Below, one piece after another: positions 11,211-19,590 of a DNA stretch of 64,000 nucleotides. Positions within the stretch are counted from its first letter, which is position 1. Every line of letters begins with the position of its first letter. The notes under the pieces are model-generated. The model was given only the letters and a program-made list of their open reading frames with translations. It searched no databases and had not been told where the DNA came from. The position numbers and the translations under genes were made by a program. This DNA is from Mycobacterium sp. Z3061 (lineage in GTDB: Bacteria; Actinomycetota; Actinomycetes; Mycobacteriales; Mycobacteriaceae), in NCBI RefSeq assembly GCF_031583025.1, contig NZ_CP134062.1, positions 3,596,001 through 3,660,000 of the forward strand, in the 5' to 3' direction.

Positions 11211-12278
11211 ATGCGGATCATCGATGCTGATGGACACGTCGCCGAGAACTCGACGCTCGCCTTCGAAGCCTTAAAGCGCTGGCCGGATCACGTGCAGCTG
11301 AGCAACGACCGGCGGCCGCGCCTGACGATCGAGGGCCGTAACTATCCCGAGGACACCGGCCCGGGTGCCGGGTGCCCACCGGAGCACGGCATCACCAAGG
11401 CCCCCGACATCAACTGTTCGAGCGCCGAGGGTGTGCTGGCTGACGCCGACCGCGACCATCTGGACACGATGGTGCTCTATCCCAGCCTCGGGCTCTGCGT
11501 GCCGAGTCTCGAAGATCCGGTCTTCGCCGCCGGTTTCGCGCGGCTCTACAACCAGTGGATCGCGGACTTCTGCGAGCCGACGCACGGGCGGCTACGCGGG
11601 GTGGCCGTGACACCGATCGAACACGGTGAGGTGGCCATCGATGTCATGACCGAGGCCAAGGAGCTGGGGTTGGTCGCGACGCTGGTTCCGCCGGCGCTGA
11701 AGACCCGCAACCTCGACCACCCCGACCTCGACGATTTCTACGCCGCCGCCGTGAATTTGAACATGCCGCTGGGCATTCACGGCGCGCCCGGCATTCACCT
11801 ACCGAAGATCGGCGTCGACCGCTTCACCAACTACATCCAGGTGCACTGCATCAGCTTCCCGTTCGACCAGATGACCGCGATGACGGCCCTGGTGTCCGGC
11901 GGCGTGTTCGAACGCCACCCCGAACTGCGAGTCGCCTTTCTGGAAGCCGGTGCCGGCTGGGTGCCGTTCTTCATCGATCGCTTGCACGAGCACTACGAGA
12001 AGCGCGGTGACTGGATCGAGGGTGGCTGGCGCCGCGATCCGAACGAGTACCTGCGCGCCGGCAACATCTGGGTCACGTGCGAACCGGAGGAGCCGATCCT
12101 GCCCGGGGTGATCGACGTGCTGGGCGACGACTTCATCATGTTCGCCAGCGACTACCCGCACTGGGACGGGGAGTGGCCGGAAAGCACCAAGCATTTGCGG
12201 AACCGGCCCGATATCAGCGAGCAGTCACGCGAAAAGATCGGCGGGCTCAACGCGCAACGCTTCTATGGGCTGAATTAG
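11211..12278 (+). CDS. Amidohydrolase family 2 (ACMSD-like) metal-dependent hydrolase
   Basis: The product has 355 residues. Metal-ligand signatures of the amidohydrolase-2 family are present: D-x-D-G-H at residues 5-9, an Ile-His-Gly around residue 187, a second conserved His region in the middle, and [10 protein letters not shown] near residue 305. Family members decarboxylate or hydrolyse aromatic or lactone substrates using a single Zn or Mn ion; many mycobacterial paralogues act on unknown substrates. It diverges from the nanT-like transporter with only 67 bp between starts, which suggests shared regulation. It is not part of the remembered M. tuberculosis order here. The substrate is unknown. 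Confidence 0.85.
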   Translation: MRIIDADGHVAENSTLAFEALKRWPDHVQLSNDRRPRLTIEGRNYPEDTGPGAGCPPEHGITKAPDINCSSAEGVLADADRDHLDTMVLYPSLGLCVPSLEDPVFAAGFARLYNQWIADFCEPTHGRLRGVAVTPIEHGEVAIDVMTEAKELGLVATLVPPALKTRNLDHPDLDDFYAAAVNLNMPLGIHGAPGIHLPKIGVDRFTNYIQVHCISFPFDQMTAMTALVSGGVFERHPELRVAFLEAGAGWVPFFIDRLHEHYEKRGDWIEGGWRRDPNEYLRAGNIWVTCEPEEPILPGVIDVLGDDFIMFASDYPHWDGEWPESTKHLRNRPDISEQSREKIGGLNAQRFYGLN

Positions 12279-12313
12279 GCATTCCGGCGCTCGTTCGGTG
12301 GCAGGATCGGCGC

Positions 12314-12712
12314 ATGGTGGCTTTTCTGCTCCGCGCGGCAGTGACCGGACTCGCGTTGTGGGTCGTCACCCTTTTCGTACCCGGGCTGACATTCGTCGGC
12401 GGTAACACCACGTTGCAACGGGTCGGCATCATCTTCGTCGTCGCGGTGCTCTTCGGAGTGGTCAATGCGATCGTCAAACCGATCGTGCAGATCTTGTCGA
12501 TTCCGATGTACATCCTGACCCTGGGCCTTTTCCACATCGTCATCAACGCATTCATGTTGTGGATCACGGCGCAGATCACCAAAGACACCACCCACTGGGG
12601 TCTGCAGATCGACCACTTCTGGTGGACCGCGATCTGGGCGGCGATCCTGTTGTCGATCGTTAGCTGGCTGCTGTCGCTGCTGACCCGCCGGGCCACCCGG
12701 AACCGCCGGTAA
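12314..12712 (+). CDS. Small membrane protein, phage holin superfamily IV-like (Rv1903-type)
   Basis: The product has 132 residues with four hydrophobic segments (about 3-20, 35-55, 60-85 and 95-122) and a basic C-terminal tail (RRATRNRR). The pattern with VNAIVKPIVQILSIPMYILTLG matches the membrane family annotated as holin superfamily IV / DUF360, which is widespread in bacteria and not evidence of phage. Length and position match M. tuberculosis Rv1903 (about 134 residues). ATG 12314 is chosen because the in-frame upstream extension is polar and overlaps the amidohydrolase gene. Function unknown. Confidence 0.8.
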   Translation: MVAFLLRAAVTGLALWVVTLFVPGLTFVGGNTTLQRVGIIFVVAVLFGVVNAIVKPIVQILSIPMYILTLGLFHIVINAFMLWITAQITKDTTHWGLQIDHFWWTAIWAAILLSIVSWLLSLLTRRATRNRR

Positions 12713-12819
12713 ATCCGGGTCGCTCAACCGGAAAATTCGTGTGGACATCCTATGTTGTCAGCCCCTGTTACACATATGCTGATTACGCCGTGCTCACGAC
12801 GCGATCCACACGAAGACGG

Positions 12820-12825
12820 GATACT
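12820..12825 (+). promoter_or_regulatory. Candidate -10 box of the STAS gene (leaderless)
   Basis: GATACT, close to TATACT, ends 5 nt before ATG 12831, with no Shine-Dalgarno between. This suggests transcription starting at the ATG. Inference only. Confidence 0.35.
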
Positions 12826-12830
12826 GCCGA

Positions 12831-13253
12831 ATGAAGACTGTCGCGATCGGATCATCGCCAGCTCCTTCGACGACGCGGCTGAGTTCACAACTGGGCGATC
12901 CGAACAGCGGTTTGCGGGCCGTCACCGAATGCACCGGGTCAGCGGTGGTCGTTCACGTCGGCGGTGACATCGACGCCAGTAACGAAGTCATCTGGCAGCG
13001 CCTGGTGAACCGGAGCGCCGCAATCGCGATCGCACCGGGTCCGTTCGTGATCGACATCCGCGAACTGGACTTCCTGGGGTCCTGCGCGTACGCCGTGCTC
13101 GCCCAGGAATCGGTGCGCTGCCGCCGTCGTGGCGTCAACCTGCGCCTGGTCAGCAATCAGCTGATCGTCGCCCGCACCATCGCAGCGTGCGGTCTGCGCC
13201 GCCTGCTGCCGATGTACACCACCGTCGAGACGGCGCTGGCGCCACCCGCCTAG
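12831..13253 (+). CDS. STAS-domain protein, anti-anti-sigma-factor type (Rv1904-like)
   Basis: The product has 140 residues. After a ~28-residue polar N-terminus the chain has the STAS beta-alpha pattern, with VVVHVGGDIDASN around residues 39-51 and the FVIDIRELDFLGSCAYAVL segment around 71-89. The Ser in LDFLGSCA sits where SpoIIAA-like proteins are phosphorylated by an anti-sigma kinase. The expected role is partner switching: binding an anti-sigma factor to free a sigma factor. No cognate kinase or sigma gene is next to it. Position and length match M. tuberculosis Rv1904. It converges on the secreted-protein gene with one base between stops. Confidence 0.82.
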   Translation: MKTVAIGSSPAPSTTRLSSQLGDPNSGLRAVTECTGSAVVVHVGGDIDASNEVIWQRLVNRSAAIAIAPGPFVIDIRELDFLGSCAYAVLAQESVRCRRRGVNLRLVSNQLIVARTIAACGLRRLLPMYTTVETALAPPA

Positions 13254-13254
13254 A

Positions 13255-13749
13255 TCAGGGGCCGTGCGGCGCGAGCAGTCCGTTCAGGATTCCCAGGCCG
13301 GCCTGCACCTGCGGCCCCGGAGTGTTCGGCGGCGGGGCGTCGCTGGTCGGCTGCCACGGCTGGCAGCCACTTGTCTTGAAGGTCTTGTCGGTCGGCTCGA
13401 TCTGGACGATCTGTGGCTTCTTCGTCATCGCGTTATCGACGAGCGCGCCGTCTGGGTTTCCCGTGCGCTTCCAGTAGCAGGTACCGGTGCCGACAGGTCC
13501 GGCCGTGCTGTACGTGCCGGGCGCGATGTCTGTGCCGACGGTGTAGATGCCGTCGTGGTCGATGGTCGTCTTGGGTGCTCCCGCCGGTGCCGCCGACGGA
13601 GCCGGGGCCGCGCTCGGGGAGGGGGCCGGTGCCGGGGCGAGCGTCGGGTCGGGGTCGGGGTCGGCGGCGGCGATACCGACGGCACCGAACCATCCGGCAA
13701 CCATCAGCGCTGCGGCGCCGCCGCGAACCGCTAATTGCTTAGAGCCCAT
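13255..13749 (-). CDS. Secreted Pro/Ala-rich protein (Rv1906c-like)
   Basis: The product has 164 residues. A Sec signal peptide is visible: K4 and R9, a hydrophobic core at about 11-25, and an AIAAADP-type cleavage site near residue 30. A Pro/Ala-rich low-complexity linker (DPDPDPTLAPAPAP and on) follows. The C-terminal domain (residues 62-130) carries two Cys, one in GTGTCYWKR and one in SGCQPWQP. It would be exported to the cell wall or medium. The position after the Rv1904-like gene and the length match Rv1906c (about 156 residues). Function unknown. Confidence 0.8.
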   Translation of the reverse strand: MGSKQLAVRGGAAALMVAGWFGAVGIAAADPDPDPTLAPAPAPSPSAAPAPSAAPAGAPKTTIDHDGIYTVGTDIAPGTYSTAGPVGTGTCYWKRTGNPDGALVDNAMTKKPQIVQIEPTDKTFKTSGCQPWQPTSDAPPPNTPGPQVQAGLGILNGLLAPHGP

Positions 13750-13798
13750 AACTAACGAGCCTACCGGGCAGGGCGGCGGATTTCGAACTGTCCGCAGA

Positions 13799-14293
13799 TC
13801 AGCTCAGGCGGCGCACCGCGCCGGCATAACCGAGCGCGTGCTCGTAGGTGTCGAGATTGTCGCGCGAGATCCGTGCATGCACCGGACGCTCGAGCAGCAG
13901 ACGCAGCACCGGGTTGTACGCGTGGTAGGTCTCGTGAAAGGTCAGCACGGTGGTGCCGTCGGGCTGCTCGTCGAGCTGGTGGTAACCCTCGGCCCGAGAC
14001 CACAACGGCTTGCCGATGGCGACATATCTCGACAACTTGTTGATCTTCGCCTCGGTGACGGTCTCCCACGACCGCCCCTTACCACCGGACAGCAGATACC
14101 TCGGCACCGGAAATACGCAGGTGCGCACCAGTCCCTCACCCGCCTCGTCGCCCTCGTTGAGGATTTCCATGCTGCCCGTCGGCCAGCTCAACACGCGTGG
14201 CCGCGGGGAGTCCGGCGGAACCGGGGGATGCAACACCCGCCAGACCCTGGCCGGCGGGGCGTCAACGTGGAAGCGCACGGTGTAGGACTGCAT
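13799..14293 (-). CDS. SRPBCC-family (START-like) protein
   Basis: The product has 164 residues from ATG 14293. An in-frame ATG lies 15 bp upstream, but 14293 gives a one-base stop/start overlap (TGATG) with the nitroreductase gene, so it is favoured. The domain opens with a beta strand and the VDAPPARVWRVL helix typical of polyketide-cyclase/START folds, with SM/TVLTFHETYHAYNPV strands later. Such proteins bind hydrophobic ligands in a cavity. Co-translation with the nitroreductase suggests a shared substrate. Ligand unknown. Confidence 0.75.
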   Translation of the reverse strand: MQSYTVRFHVDAPPARVWRVLHPPVPPDSPRPRVLSWPTGSMEILNEGDEAGEGLVRTCVFPVPRYLLSGGKGRSWETVTEAKINKLSRYVAIGKPLWSRAEGYHQLDEQPDGTTVLTFHETYHAYNPVLRLLLERPVHARISRDNLDTYEHALGYAGAVRRLS

Positions 14294-14922
14294 CAGGTTT
14301 CGCCCCATCCGTCGAAGGAGGTGATCGATTCCGCGGAAGGCCTTGCGGCAGGCTGGAATTCGGTGCCGATGGTGTAGGCCACCGGGAACAGCGCGGCCTG
14401 AGTGACGGTGCTGGGGATCCCGAGCAGTTCGCCGACCTCACGTTCCCTGGCCAGGTGCATCGTCGTCCACACCGAGCCGAGACCCCGCGACCGCAGCGCC
14501 AGCAGGAAGCTCCAGCCGGCCGGGATGATCGACGCCCAGGCCGACGCGGCGACCAGCCGATTGCGTTCGTCGATAGGCTGCAGGAGGCATGGGATGACAT
14601 GCACCGGAACCTGCGCCAACGTTTCGGTCAGGCCCAACGCGCTGCGGTAGACGCGGCGGGTCTGCGGATCCTCGGCGTTGGCTTCCGCGTGCACCAGATA
14701 TTCGGCGCCGACGCTGCGATAGATTTCGGCGATCGCGGCGCGCTTGCCGGGATCGGTGACGACGACCCAGCGCCAGTCCTGCGCGTTGCTGGCGGTGGGC
14801 GCCTGCATCGCCAGGCGGATGCATTCCATGATCACCTCACGGCTAACCGGCCGGGTCAGGTCGAGACGCTTGCGTACCGCCCGGGTCGTCGTGAGCAGTT
14901 CGTCGACTGAAGCGATATCCAT
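14293..14922 (-). CDS. Nitroreductase-family FMN oxidoreductase
   Basis: The product has 209 residues from ATG 14922, which has AAAGGG five bases upstream; the frame is open to 15000 but that extension lacks homology. Nitroreductase features are the TTRAVRKRLDLTRPV opening with FMN-phosphate-binding Arg residues, the QAPTASNAQDWRWVVV segment near 42-57, and GLGSVWTTMHL near 145. The family reduces nitro, quinone or flavin substrates with NAD(P)H. It is coupled to the SRPBCC gene downstream. It faces the 15.09-kb gene across about 170 bp. Confidence 0.85.
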   Translation of the reverse strand: MDIASVDELLTTTRAVRKRLDLTRPVSREVIMECIRLAMQAPTASNAQDWRWVVVTDPGKRAAIAEIYRSVGAEYLVHAEANAEDPQTRRVYRSALGLTETLAQVPVHVIPCLLQPIDERNRLVAASAWASIIPAGWSFLLALRSRGLGSVWTTMHLAREREVGELLGIPSTVTQAALFPVAYTIGTEFQPAARPSAESITSFDGWGET

Positions 14923-15091
14923 CCGGTCCCTTTCACCAGCCAGCCAGTCCGTGTCTGAAAGTACCGCGAAGGCACAAATTGACGCGGGCGTCGGCCCCAC
15001 GTGGACAGGATGATTTCCTGCTATTAACGTCCTGCCAGTAAGAGAGCGAGCGGGCGTTCAGAAGGCAGCGCCGCGTGGGAGGTCTTGGGCG

Positions 15092-15790
15092 TTGCTTTTC
15101 ATGCACGAAGTCCACACGGTGCGAGGTCGCTCCGAGGACGAGTTCGAGGCCGCCTTCCGTGACGGCTGGATGCCCATGCTGGCGGCCGGCGACGAGGCGC
15201 GGTTGCTCTGGTACACCAACCAGGCCCAGGGCAGTGGACCCGCCTACACCGTCATCACCATGACCGCGGTGCGCGACGGAGCGGCCTGGGAGCGGCTGAC
15301 CAAGCGGGTTCAGCAAGGGGACCTGCGGGACTGGATGCATCACACCGACGAACTGCGCCACGGCGTCGACGCCAAACTGCTGGTGCCGCTCCCGTGGTCG
15401 CCGATGCAACACGTGAGCTTCGACGAGGTGCCGGTCGACGGACGCGAACACGAGATGAGCCTCTACATGGAAGACACCATGTGGCCCTATGAGGACAAGT
15501 TCGAGGAGTACATCGTCCGGTGCGGCGAGGTGTACGCCCGCAGTCTCGAGCAGCCGTCGTCCATGCTGAAGATGGATGCCTCGTTTCAGCCGGCGCTGGG
15601 CAGCCATCTGCGCCGCGAAGTCATTCTGATGCAACGGATCAGCCGGCCCGAAGCGTTGCTCGACCTGCTCCGAACCCACATCCCGGCCGAGTACCGCACT
15701 CCCGGAACCTGGCTGCACGACGCGCTGGACCTGCGCGACCAGTGGACCAGCCGGCTGCTGCGCACCTCCACCTGGTCGCCCCTGTACTAA
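15092..15790 (+). CDS. Conserved hypothetical protein with repeated NIPSNAP/dimeric-barrel-like halves
   Basis: The product has 232 residues from TTG 15092, which has GGGAGG nine bases upstream; ATG 15101 (MHEVHTVRG) is the alternative but 18 bases from that site. Two similar halves of about 105 residues each start with a beta strand, then an E-x-F/Y helix and a W/Y-rich strand (LLWYTNQ; SLYMEDTMWPYEDKFEEYI). This resembles ferredoxin-like alpha/beta barrels such as NIPSNAP. No catalytic motif is recognised. It lies 6 bp before the acyl-CoA synthetase gene, so probably acts in the same pathway. Confidence 0.65.
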   Translation: MLFMHEVHTVRGRSEDEFEAAFRDGWMPMLAAGDEARLLWYTNQAQGSGPAYTVITMTAVRDGAAWERLTKRVQQGDLRDWMHHTDELRHGVDAKLLVPLPWSPMQHVSFDEVPVDGREHEMSLYMEDTMWPYEDKFEEYIVRCGEVYARSLEQPSSMLKMDASFQPALGSHLRREVILMQRISRPEALLDLLRTHIPAEYRTPGTWLHDALDLRDQWTSRLLRTSTWSPLY

Positions 15791-15796
15791 GGATCC

Positions 15797-17236
15797 ATGA
15801 ACCTCGGGACGATCATCGACGCCGCCGCGGTCGCCGATCCGCAGCGGACCGCCCTGATCATCGACGGTGAAGCAATCAGCTACCGGACGCTCGATGAGGC
15901 GGTGCACTGTTGCGCCGCTGCATTGACAGCCGCGGGGGTCAACCCTGGAGACCGGGTCGCCGTCGTCGACACGGCGAGCGTGCTGTCCATCGCGTCGCTG
16001 CTGGGCACCGCGCGTATCGGGGCGACCGCGGCCCTGATGAACCCCGCGTTGACGTCCGCGGAGGTGCGGGCCCTGCTCGACAACGCCGGTTGCTGCCCAG
16101 TGGCGGTGGCAGGGGAGGCGTTCGTAGCCCGGCTTCCCGGGTCGACGACGGCACTGACGGCCACCCATCTCGTCGCCGGCGATGCGCCGGTGCCGTCGGG
16201 CGCCGCCCCGGACGACGCCGATCGCGCCGCGATGGTCCTGTTCACCAGCGGCACCACCGGTTTGCCCAAAACCGTCGAAATCGGCACTCGTCAACTGGCG
16301 GCGCGCCTGAACAGGACCTCGCGGCCCTTTGCGCCCGAAACGCCGCCCGTGACGGTGATGATGTGTGTGCCCTACTTCCACGTGGGTGGTTCCCTGGGGC
16401 TGCTCGCCAGCCTGTACTCGGGCAATACGCTGGTGGTGCAGCAACGGTTCGACGCCGGCGAATGGTTACGCCTGGTGTCGCGTCACCGGGTCACCGGCAT
16501 GTTCCTGGTGCCGACGATGCTGCACCGGATTCTGGAGCATCCCGACTTCGCCGCCGCCGACCTGTCCTCGCTGGCGGCCATCACCTACGGTGCCGCCGCC
16601 GCACCTACCGCGCTGATGCGCAAGGCGATAGCAGCGCTGCCAAATGTGGCCTTCACCAATGTCTTCGGGCAGACGGAGACGTTGGGCACCTACGCCAATC
16701 TGACACCGCAGGACCATCACGATCCGGCCCGGGCGGGATCGGTCGGCCGGCCGCTACCGGGGGTGCAGGTGCGGGTGGTCGATCCGGCCACCGGCGCCGA
16801 CGTGCAGCCTGGAGAGGTCGGGGAGTTGTGGGTGAACTCGCCGGTCAACACCGTCGCGGGGTGGTTACGGACCGGCGATCTGGGCCGGGTGGATGCCGAC
16901 GGCTACATCTTTCCGAGCGGCAGACTGCGCGACACCATCAACCGCGGCGGTGAGAAGTTCGGCCCCGTCGAGGTGGAGGAGGCGCTGCGGTCACATCCCG
17001 CGGTCAGCGACGTCGCGGTCGCCGGAGTGTCCGACGACGAACTGGGCCAGCGGGTGGGTGCCGCGGTGGTGGCCCGGGCGCCGGTGACGCTCGAGGAGTT
17101 GCGGGCGCACTGCCGGGACCTGGTCGCCTATTTCAAGCTGCCCGAACGGCTGGCGGTCGTCGACGACATCCCCTACAACGCGACCGGCAAGGTGGACCGC
17201 CGCCTGCTGGCCGAGCTGATCTGCCGACGTTCCTAA
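15797..17236 (+). CDS. Class I adenylate-forming enzyme, acyl-CoA synthetase-like
   Basis: The product has 479 residues. The start ATG 15797 follows AAGGA by 3 bases. ANL-superfamily core motifs are in order: FTSGTTGLPKTVE (A3, ~residue 151), VPYFHVGG (A4), TNVFGQTET (A5, ~290), LRTGDLG (A7, ~357), RLRDTINRGGEKF (A8) and NATGKVDRR with the A10 Lys (~468). These are needed for acyl-adenylate formation and thioesterification. It is shorter than most mycobacterial FadD proteins, so a small or aromatic acyl substrate is plausible. It is probably co-transcribed with the hypothetical gene 6 bp upstream. It overlaps the convergent nitronate monooxygenase by 4 bp. Confidence 0.85.
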   Translation: MNLGTIIDAAAVADPQRTALIIDGEAISYRTLDEAVHCCAAALTAAGVNPGDRVAVVDTASVLSIASLLGTARIGATAALMNPALTSAEVRALLDNAGCCPVAVAGEAFVARLPGSTTALTATHLVAGDAPVPSGAAPDDADRAAMVLFTSGTTGLPKTVEIGTRQLAARLNRTSRPFAPETPPVTVMMCVPYFHVGGSLGLLASLYSGNTLVVQQRFDAGEWLRLVSRHRVTGMFLVPTMLHRILEHPDFAAADLSSLAAITYGAAAAPTALMRKAIAALPNVAFTNVFGQTETLGTYANLTPQDHHDPARAGSVGRPLPGVQVRVVDPATGADVQPGEVGELWVNSPVNTVAGWLRTGDLGRVDADGYIFPSGRLRDTINRGGEKFGPVEVEEALRSHPAVSDVAVAGVSDDELGQRVGAAVVARAPVTLEELRAHCRDLVAYFKLPERLAVVDDIPYNATGKVDRRLLAELICRRS

Positions 17237-18213
17237 TCGCCGGCCCGGTTGAGGATCCGCGCCGCGTCACGCACCATCGCGGTCACGATGTCCGCGGCCG
17301 GCCGAACATCGCGGACGAGCCCCACCGCCTCGCCGACCAACACGGTGTCGACCTCGAAGTCCTCGGCGGCGACGCCCTCCCGGTAGCTGCTGACGGCCTC
17401 GGGCAGCCGTGCCAGCAGCTCGTCCCGGCGGCCGTGCCAGCGCTGGACCAACGCGTTGCTCACCAGCCGCAAATCGTAGCCTTCCGGCCAATCCCGTTGC
17501 CGCACAACGTCAAAGACATCAGTGCGGATTGTCTCATCGCCGTCAGCCGCGATGGCCCGCCGGTGCGCTGCGCGCGATACCAGCGCTTCGTCGGACGCCC
17601 AGAATCTGGTACCGACCAACACCCCGTCGGCGCCCAGCGCCAGCGCCGCGGCCAGGCCGCGGCCATCGGCGACACCTCCGGCGGCCGCCACCAACGTCTC
17701 GGGTGAGCGTTCGGCGACCAGGTCGACGACCTCGGGCACCAACGCGAATGTGGAGCGGACACTCATGCCGTGCCCGCCCGCCTCACTGCCCTGGGCGACG
17801 ATGATCTCGGCGCCCGCATCCAGCGCCCGGCGTGCCTGGGCAAGATTCTGCACCTGGGCGGTCAGGGGAACGCCGGCGCGGTGGATGCGGTCCGCGAACG
17901 GCTGCAGGTCACCGAAGGACAGCATCACCGTCGGCGGCTGCTGCGCCAGCACGGTGTCGAGCAGATCCGGTGTCTGCGCCAGGCTCCAGGTAATGAAGCC
18001 GTACCCGATGGGAGCACCCTGGGCCTGGGCGATCTCAGACCGCAGCCAGGCCGGGTCGCCGTAGCCGCCGCCGACAAGGCCCAGGCCGCCCGCGGCGGTG
18101 ACCGCCGCCGCCAGCCGGCCGCCTGACACCATGGCCATCGGCGCCAGCAGGACCGGATGACGGATGGCCAGGGCTTTGGTGAGGCGGGTTGTCAGCATCG
18201 TCGAAAGCGTCAC
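17233..18213 (-). CDS. Nitronate monooxygenase-family FMN protein
   Basis: The product has 326 residues from GTG 18213. The frame is open to 18333, but GTG 18213 overlaps the tautomerase stop in a GTGA junction, so it is favoured. TIM-barrel FMN motifs are HPVLLAPMAMVSGGRLAAAV near the N-terminus, IIVAQGSEAGGHG (~residue 136) with the phosphate-binding Gly and a His, and LVAAAGGVADGRGLAAALALGADGVLVGT (170-198). The family oxidises alkyl nitronates such as propionate-3-nitronate; some members reduce 2-enoyl-type substrates instead. It is translationally coupled to the tautomerase gene. The LysR gene diverging upstream is the likely regulator. Confidence 0.87.
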   Translation of the reverse strand: MTLSTMLTTRLTKALAIRHPVLLAPMAMVSGGRLAAAVTAAGGLGLVGGGYGDPAWLRSEIAQAQGAPIGYGFITWSLAQTPDLLDTVLAQQPPTVMLSFGDLQPFADRIHRAGVPLTAQVQNLAQARRALDAGAEIIVAQGSEAGGHGMSVRSTFALVPEVVDLVAERSPETLVAAAGGVADGRGLAAALALGADGVLVGTRFWASDEALVSRAAHRRAIAADGDETIRTDVFDVVRQRDWPEGYDLRLVSNALVQRWHGRRDELLARLPEAVSSYREGVAAEDFEVDTVLVGEAVGLVRDVRPAADIVTAMVRDAARILNRAGD

Positions 18214-18617
18214 CGCGCTGCCTCCGTTGCGAGTTCCCCGGTGACGAACTGCGCCCGGCCGTTGCCGAAAGACCAGTCCTCGTCCTGGTTTTCGGTGACC
18301 GAGACGATCAGGTCGGCTGGGTCCAGTCCGCATCGCAAGGCGAGGTTCGACGCCAGTAGGTCGTAGAACTTCTGCTTGAGTTCCGGTGGGCGGCGCCGGC
18401 TCACCATCTGCACGATTACCAGCGACGGGCTGCGGTCGATGCCGAGGCCCGTATCCAGCGCGATGATTTCGTGCGCCGGATGGGTGCGCACCACCTGATA
18501 GCGGTCGCGTGGGGGCACCCCGAACGCTTCGACGACCGCGTCGTGTACGGCATCGAGCAGCGAGCGCACCTCCGACGGTGTGCGGCCCTCGATGAGGTCG
18601 ATGTACAGCAGTGGCAT
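18210..18617 (-). CDS. Tautomerase-family protein (4-oxalocrotonate tautomerase-like)
   Basis: The product has 135 residues from ATG 18617, which has GGAGG six bases upstream (GGAGGACACC-ATG). The frame is open to 18662 but only this start exposes Pro directly after Met (MPLLYIDLIEGR). N-terminal Pro is the catalytic base of the tautomerase superfamily after Met removal. A conserved Arg region (RDRYQVVRTHP) and a C-terminal strand are visible; the length fits the longer single-chain tautomerases. It probably isomerises an enol/keto intermediate. It is coupled to the nitronate monooxygenase and diverges from the LysR gene. Confidence 0.83.
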   Translation of the reverse strand: MPLLYIDLIEGRTPSEVRSLLDAVHDAVVEAFGVPPRDRYQVVRTHPAHEIIALDTGLGIDRSPSLVIVQMVSRRRPPELKQKFYDLLASNLALRCGLDPADLIVSVTENQDEDWSFGNGRAQFVTGELATEAAR

Positions 18618-18679
18618 GGTGTCCTCCGTTCTCCTGCCCAAGTCAACATCAAGCCAGGCCAAGGCAATCCGGGCGTGAA

Positions 18680-18714
18680 ATGCCTGTCGCGAGACATCTA
18701 TGCTTTTCAGGCAT
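18680..18714. promoter_or_regulatory. Inverted repeat in the tautomerase/LysR intergenic region
   Basis: ATGCCTG at 18680-18686 and its exact reverse complement CAGGCAT at 18708-18714 flank 21 bp. The right arm overlaps the LysR ATG at 18713. LysR regulators usually bind a T-N11-A dyad in the divergent promoter, so this is a candidate autoregulatory site. Seven-base arms can also occur by chance. Confidence 0.3.
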
Positions 18715-19579
18715 GACGGATGCGTCGCGCGGCCGAGTGGAGCTGCGCCACTTGCGGGCGTTCGAGGCAGTGGCGCGACTGCAGTCGTTCACCAACGCGG
18801 CGGCCGAACTGAGCATCACCCAGCCCGCATTGAGCCGAACGGTTGCGCAGCTGGAGGACGCGCTGGGAGTCCCCTTGATCGACCGGAGTTCGCGGCACGT
18901 CGCGGCGACCGTGGCCGGACAGACGTTCTTGGAGCATGCCGAGCGAGTCCTCGCCGAGTTGGACCGTGGCTTCGACGCGGTGCGGCGACAAGCGAGCATC
19001 CGGTTGGGTTTCAGTTGGCTGCTGCCCGATCCCTGGGCGCAGCAGACGGTAGCCCGGTTCGAGAGCGACACCGGCACCACGGTGCAACTGGTCCGCACCG
19101 ACGATGCGCTGGCCGCGGTGCAGCAGGGCAAGGTGGAGGTCGCTGTGGTGCGCGGTGAGGTCACGGCGACCGCCATGCAGGTGGTGCACCTGTTCGACGA
19201 GTCGCGGGTGGCGGTGTGCGCGGTCGGCTGTCGGCTGGCGCGGCGATCGGAGTTGGACTGGGCGGAGATCCCTCGATTGCCACTCGTCGTCAACACCACC
19301 AGCGGCACCACCGGGCCGTGGTCCTGGCCGGCCGGCGAAGGCCCCGAAACGGTAATAGAGACAACGAACTTCGATGAATGGATCGAGTCGGTCGCTGCCG
19401 ACCGTGGTGTCGGCGTCATTCCCGACGTCGCGGTACGGCGCAACATCCACCCGGGTGTGAGGTTCATTCCGCTGCGAGGGGCGCCGCCCAGCTCTGTCTC
19501 GTTGGCGTTCCTGCCGCGCGCTCGCAACGCGACGTTGCGTCGTTTCGTGGAAGCGGCCGTCGTCAGCGCCGGCCGGTGA
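18713..19579 (+). CDS. LysR-family transcriptional regulator
   Basis: The product has 288 residues. The N-terminal winged HTH covers about residues 8-68 (VELRHLRAFEAVARLQSFTNAA, then SITQPALSRTVAQLEDALG as recognition helix). The LysR-substrate effector domain runs from about 95 to the end. Location: 95 bp from, and divergent to, the tautomerase-nitronate monooxygenase operon, the classic arrangement for a LysR activator of that operon. The effector is unknown. The TetR gene converges downstream with 11 bp between stops. Confidence 0.9.
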   Translation: MTDASRGRVELRHLRAFEAVARLQSFTNAAAELSITQPALSRTVAQLEDALGVPLIDRSSRHVAATVAGQTFLEHAERVLAELDRGFDAVRRQASIRLGFSWLLPDPWAQQTVARFESDTGTTVQLVRTDDALAAVQQGKVEVAVVRGEVTATAMQVVHLFDESRVAVCAVGCRLARRSELDWAEIPRLPLVVNTTSGTTGPWSWPAGEGPETVIETTNFDEWIESVAADRGVGVIPDVAVRRNIHPGVRFIPLRGAPPSSVSLAFLPRARNATLRRFVEAAVVSAGR

Positions 19580-19590
19580 GCCGGGCCCGA

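Noticed and set aside
9686..11230. 514-codon frame on the + strand opposite the MFS transporter
   Set aside because: The antisense strand has clear transmembrane helices and MFS motifs; the + frame is Gln/Arg/His-rich noise.
12314..12712. Holin-like protein as a sign of a prophage
   Set aside because: This membrane family is widespread in bacterial chromosomes and no other phage gene is near.
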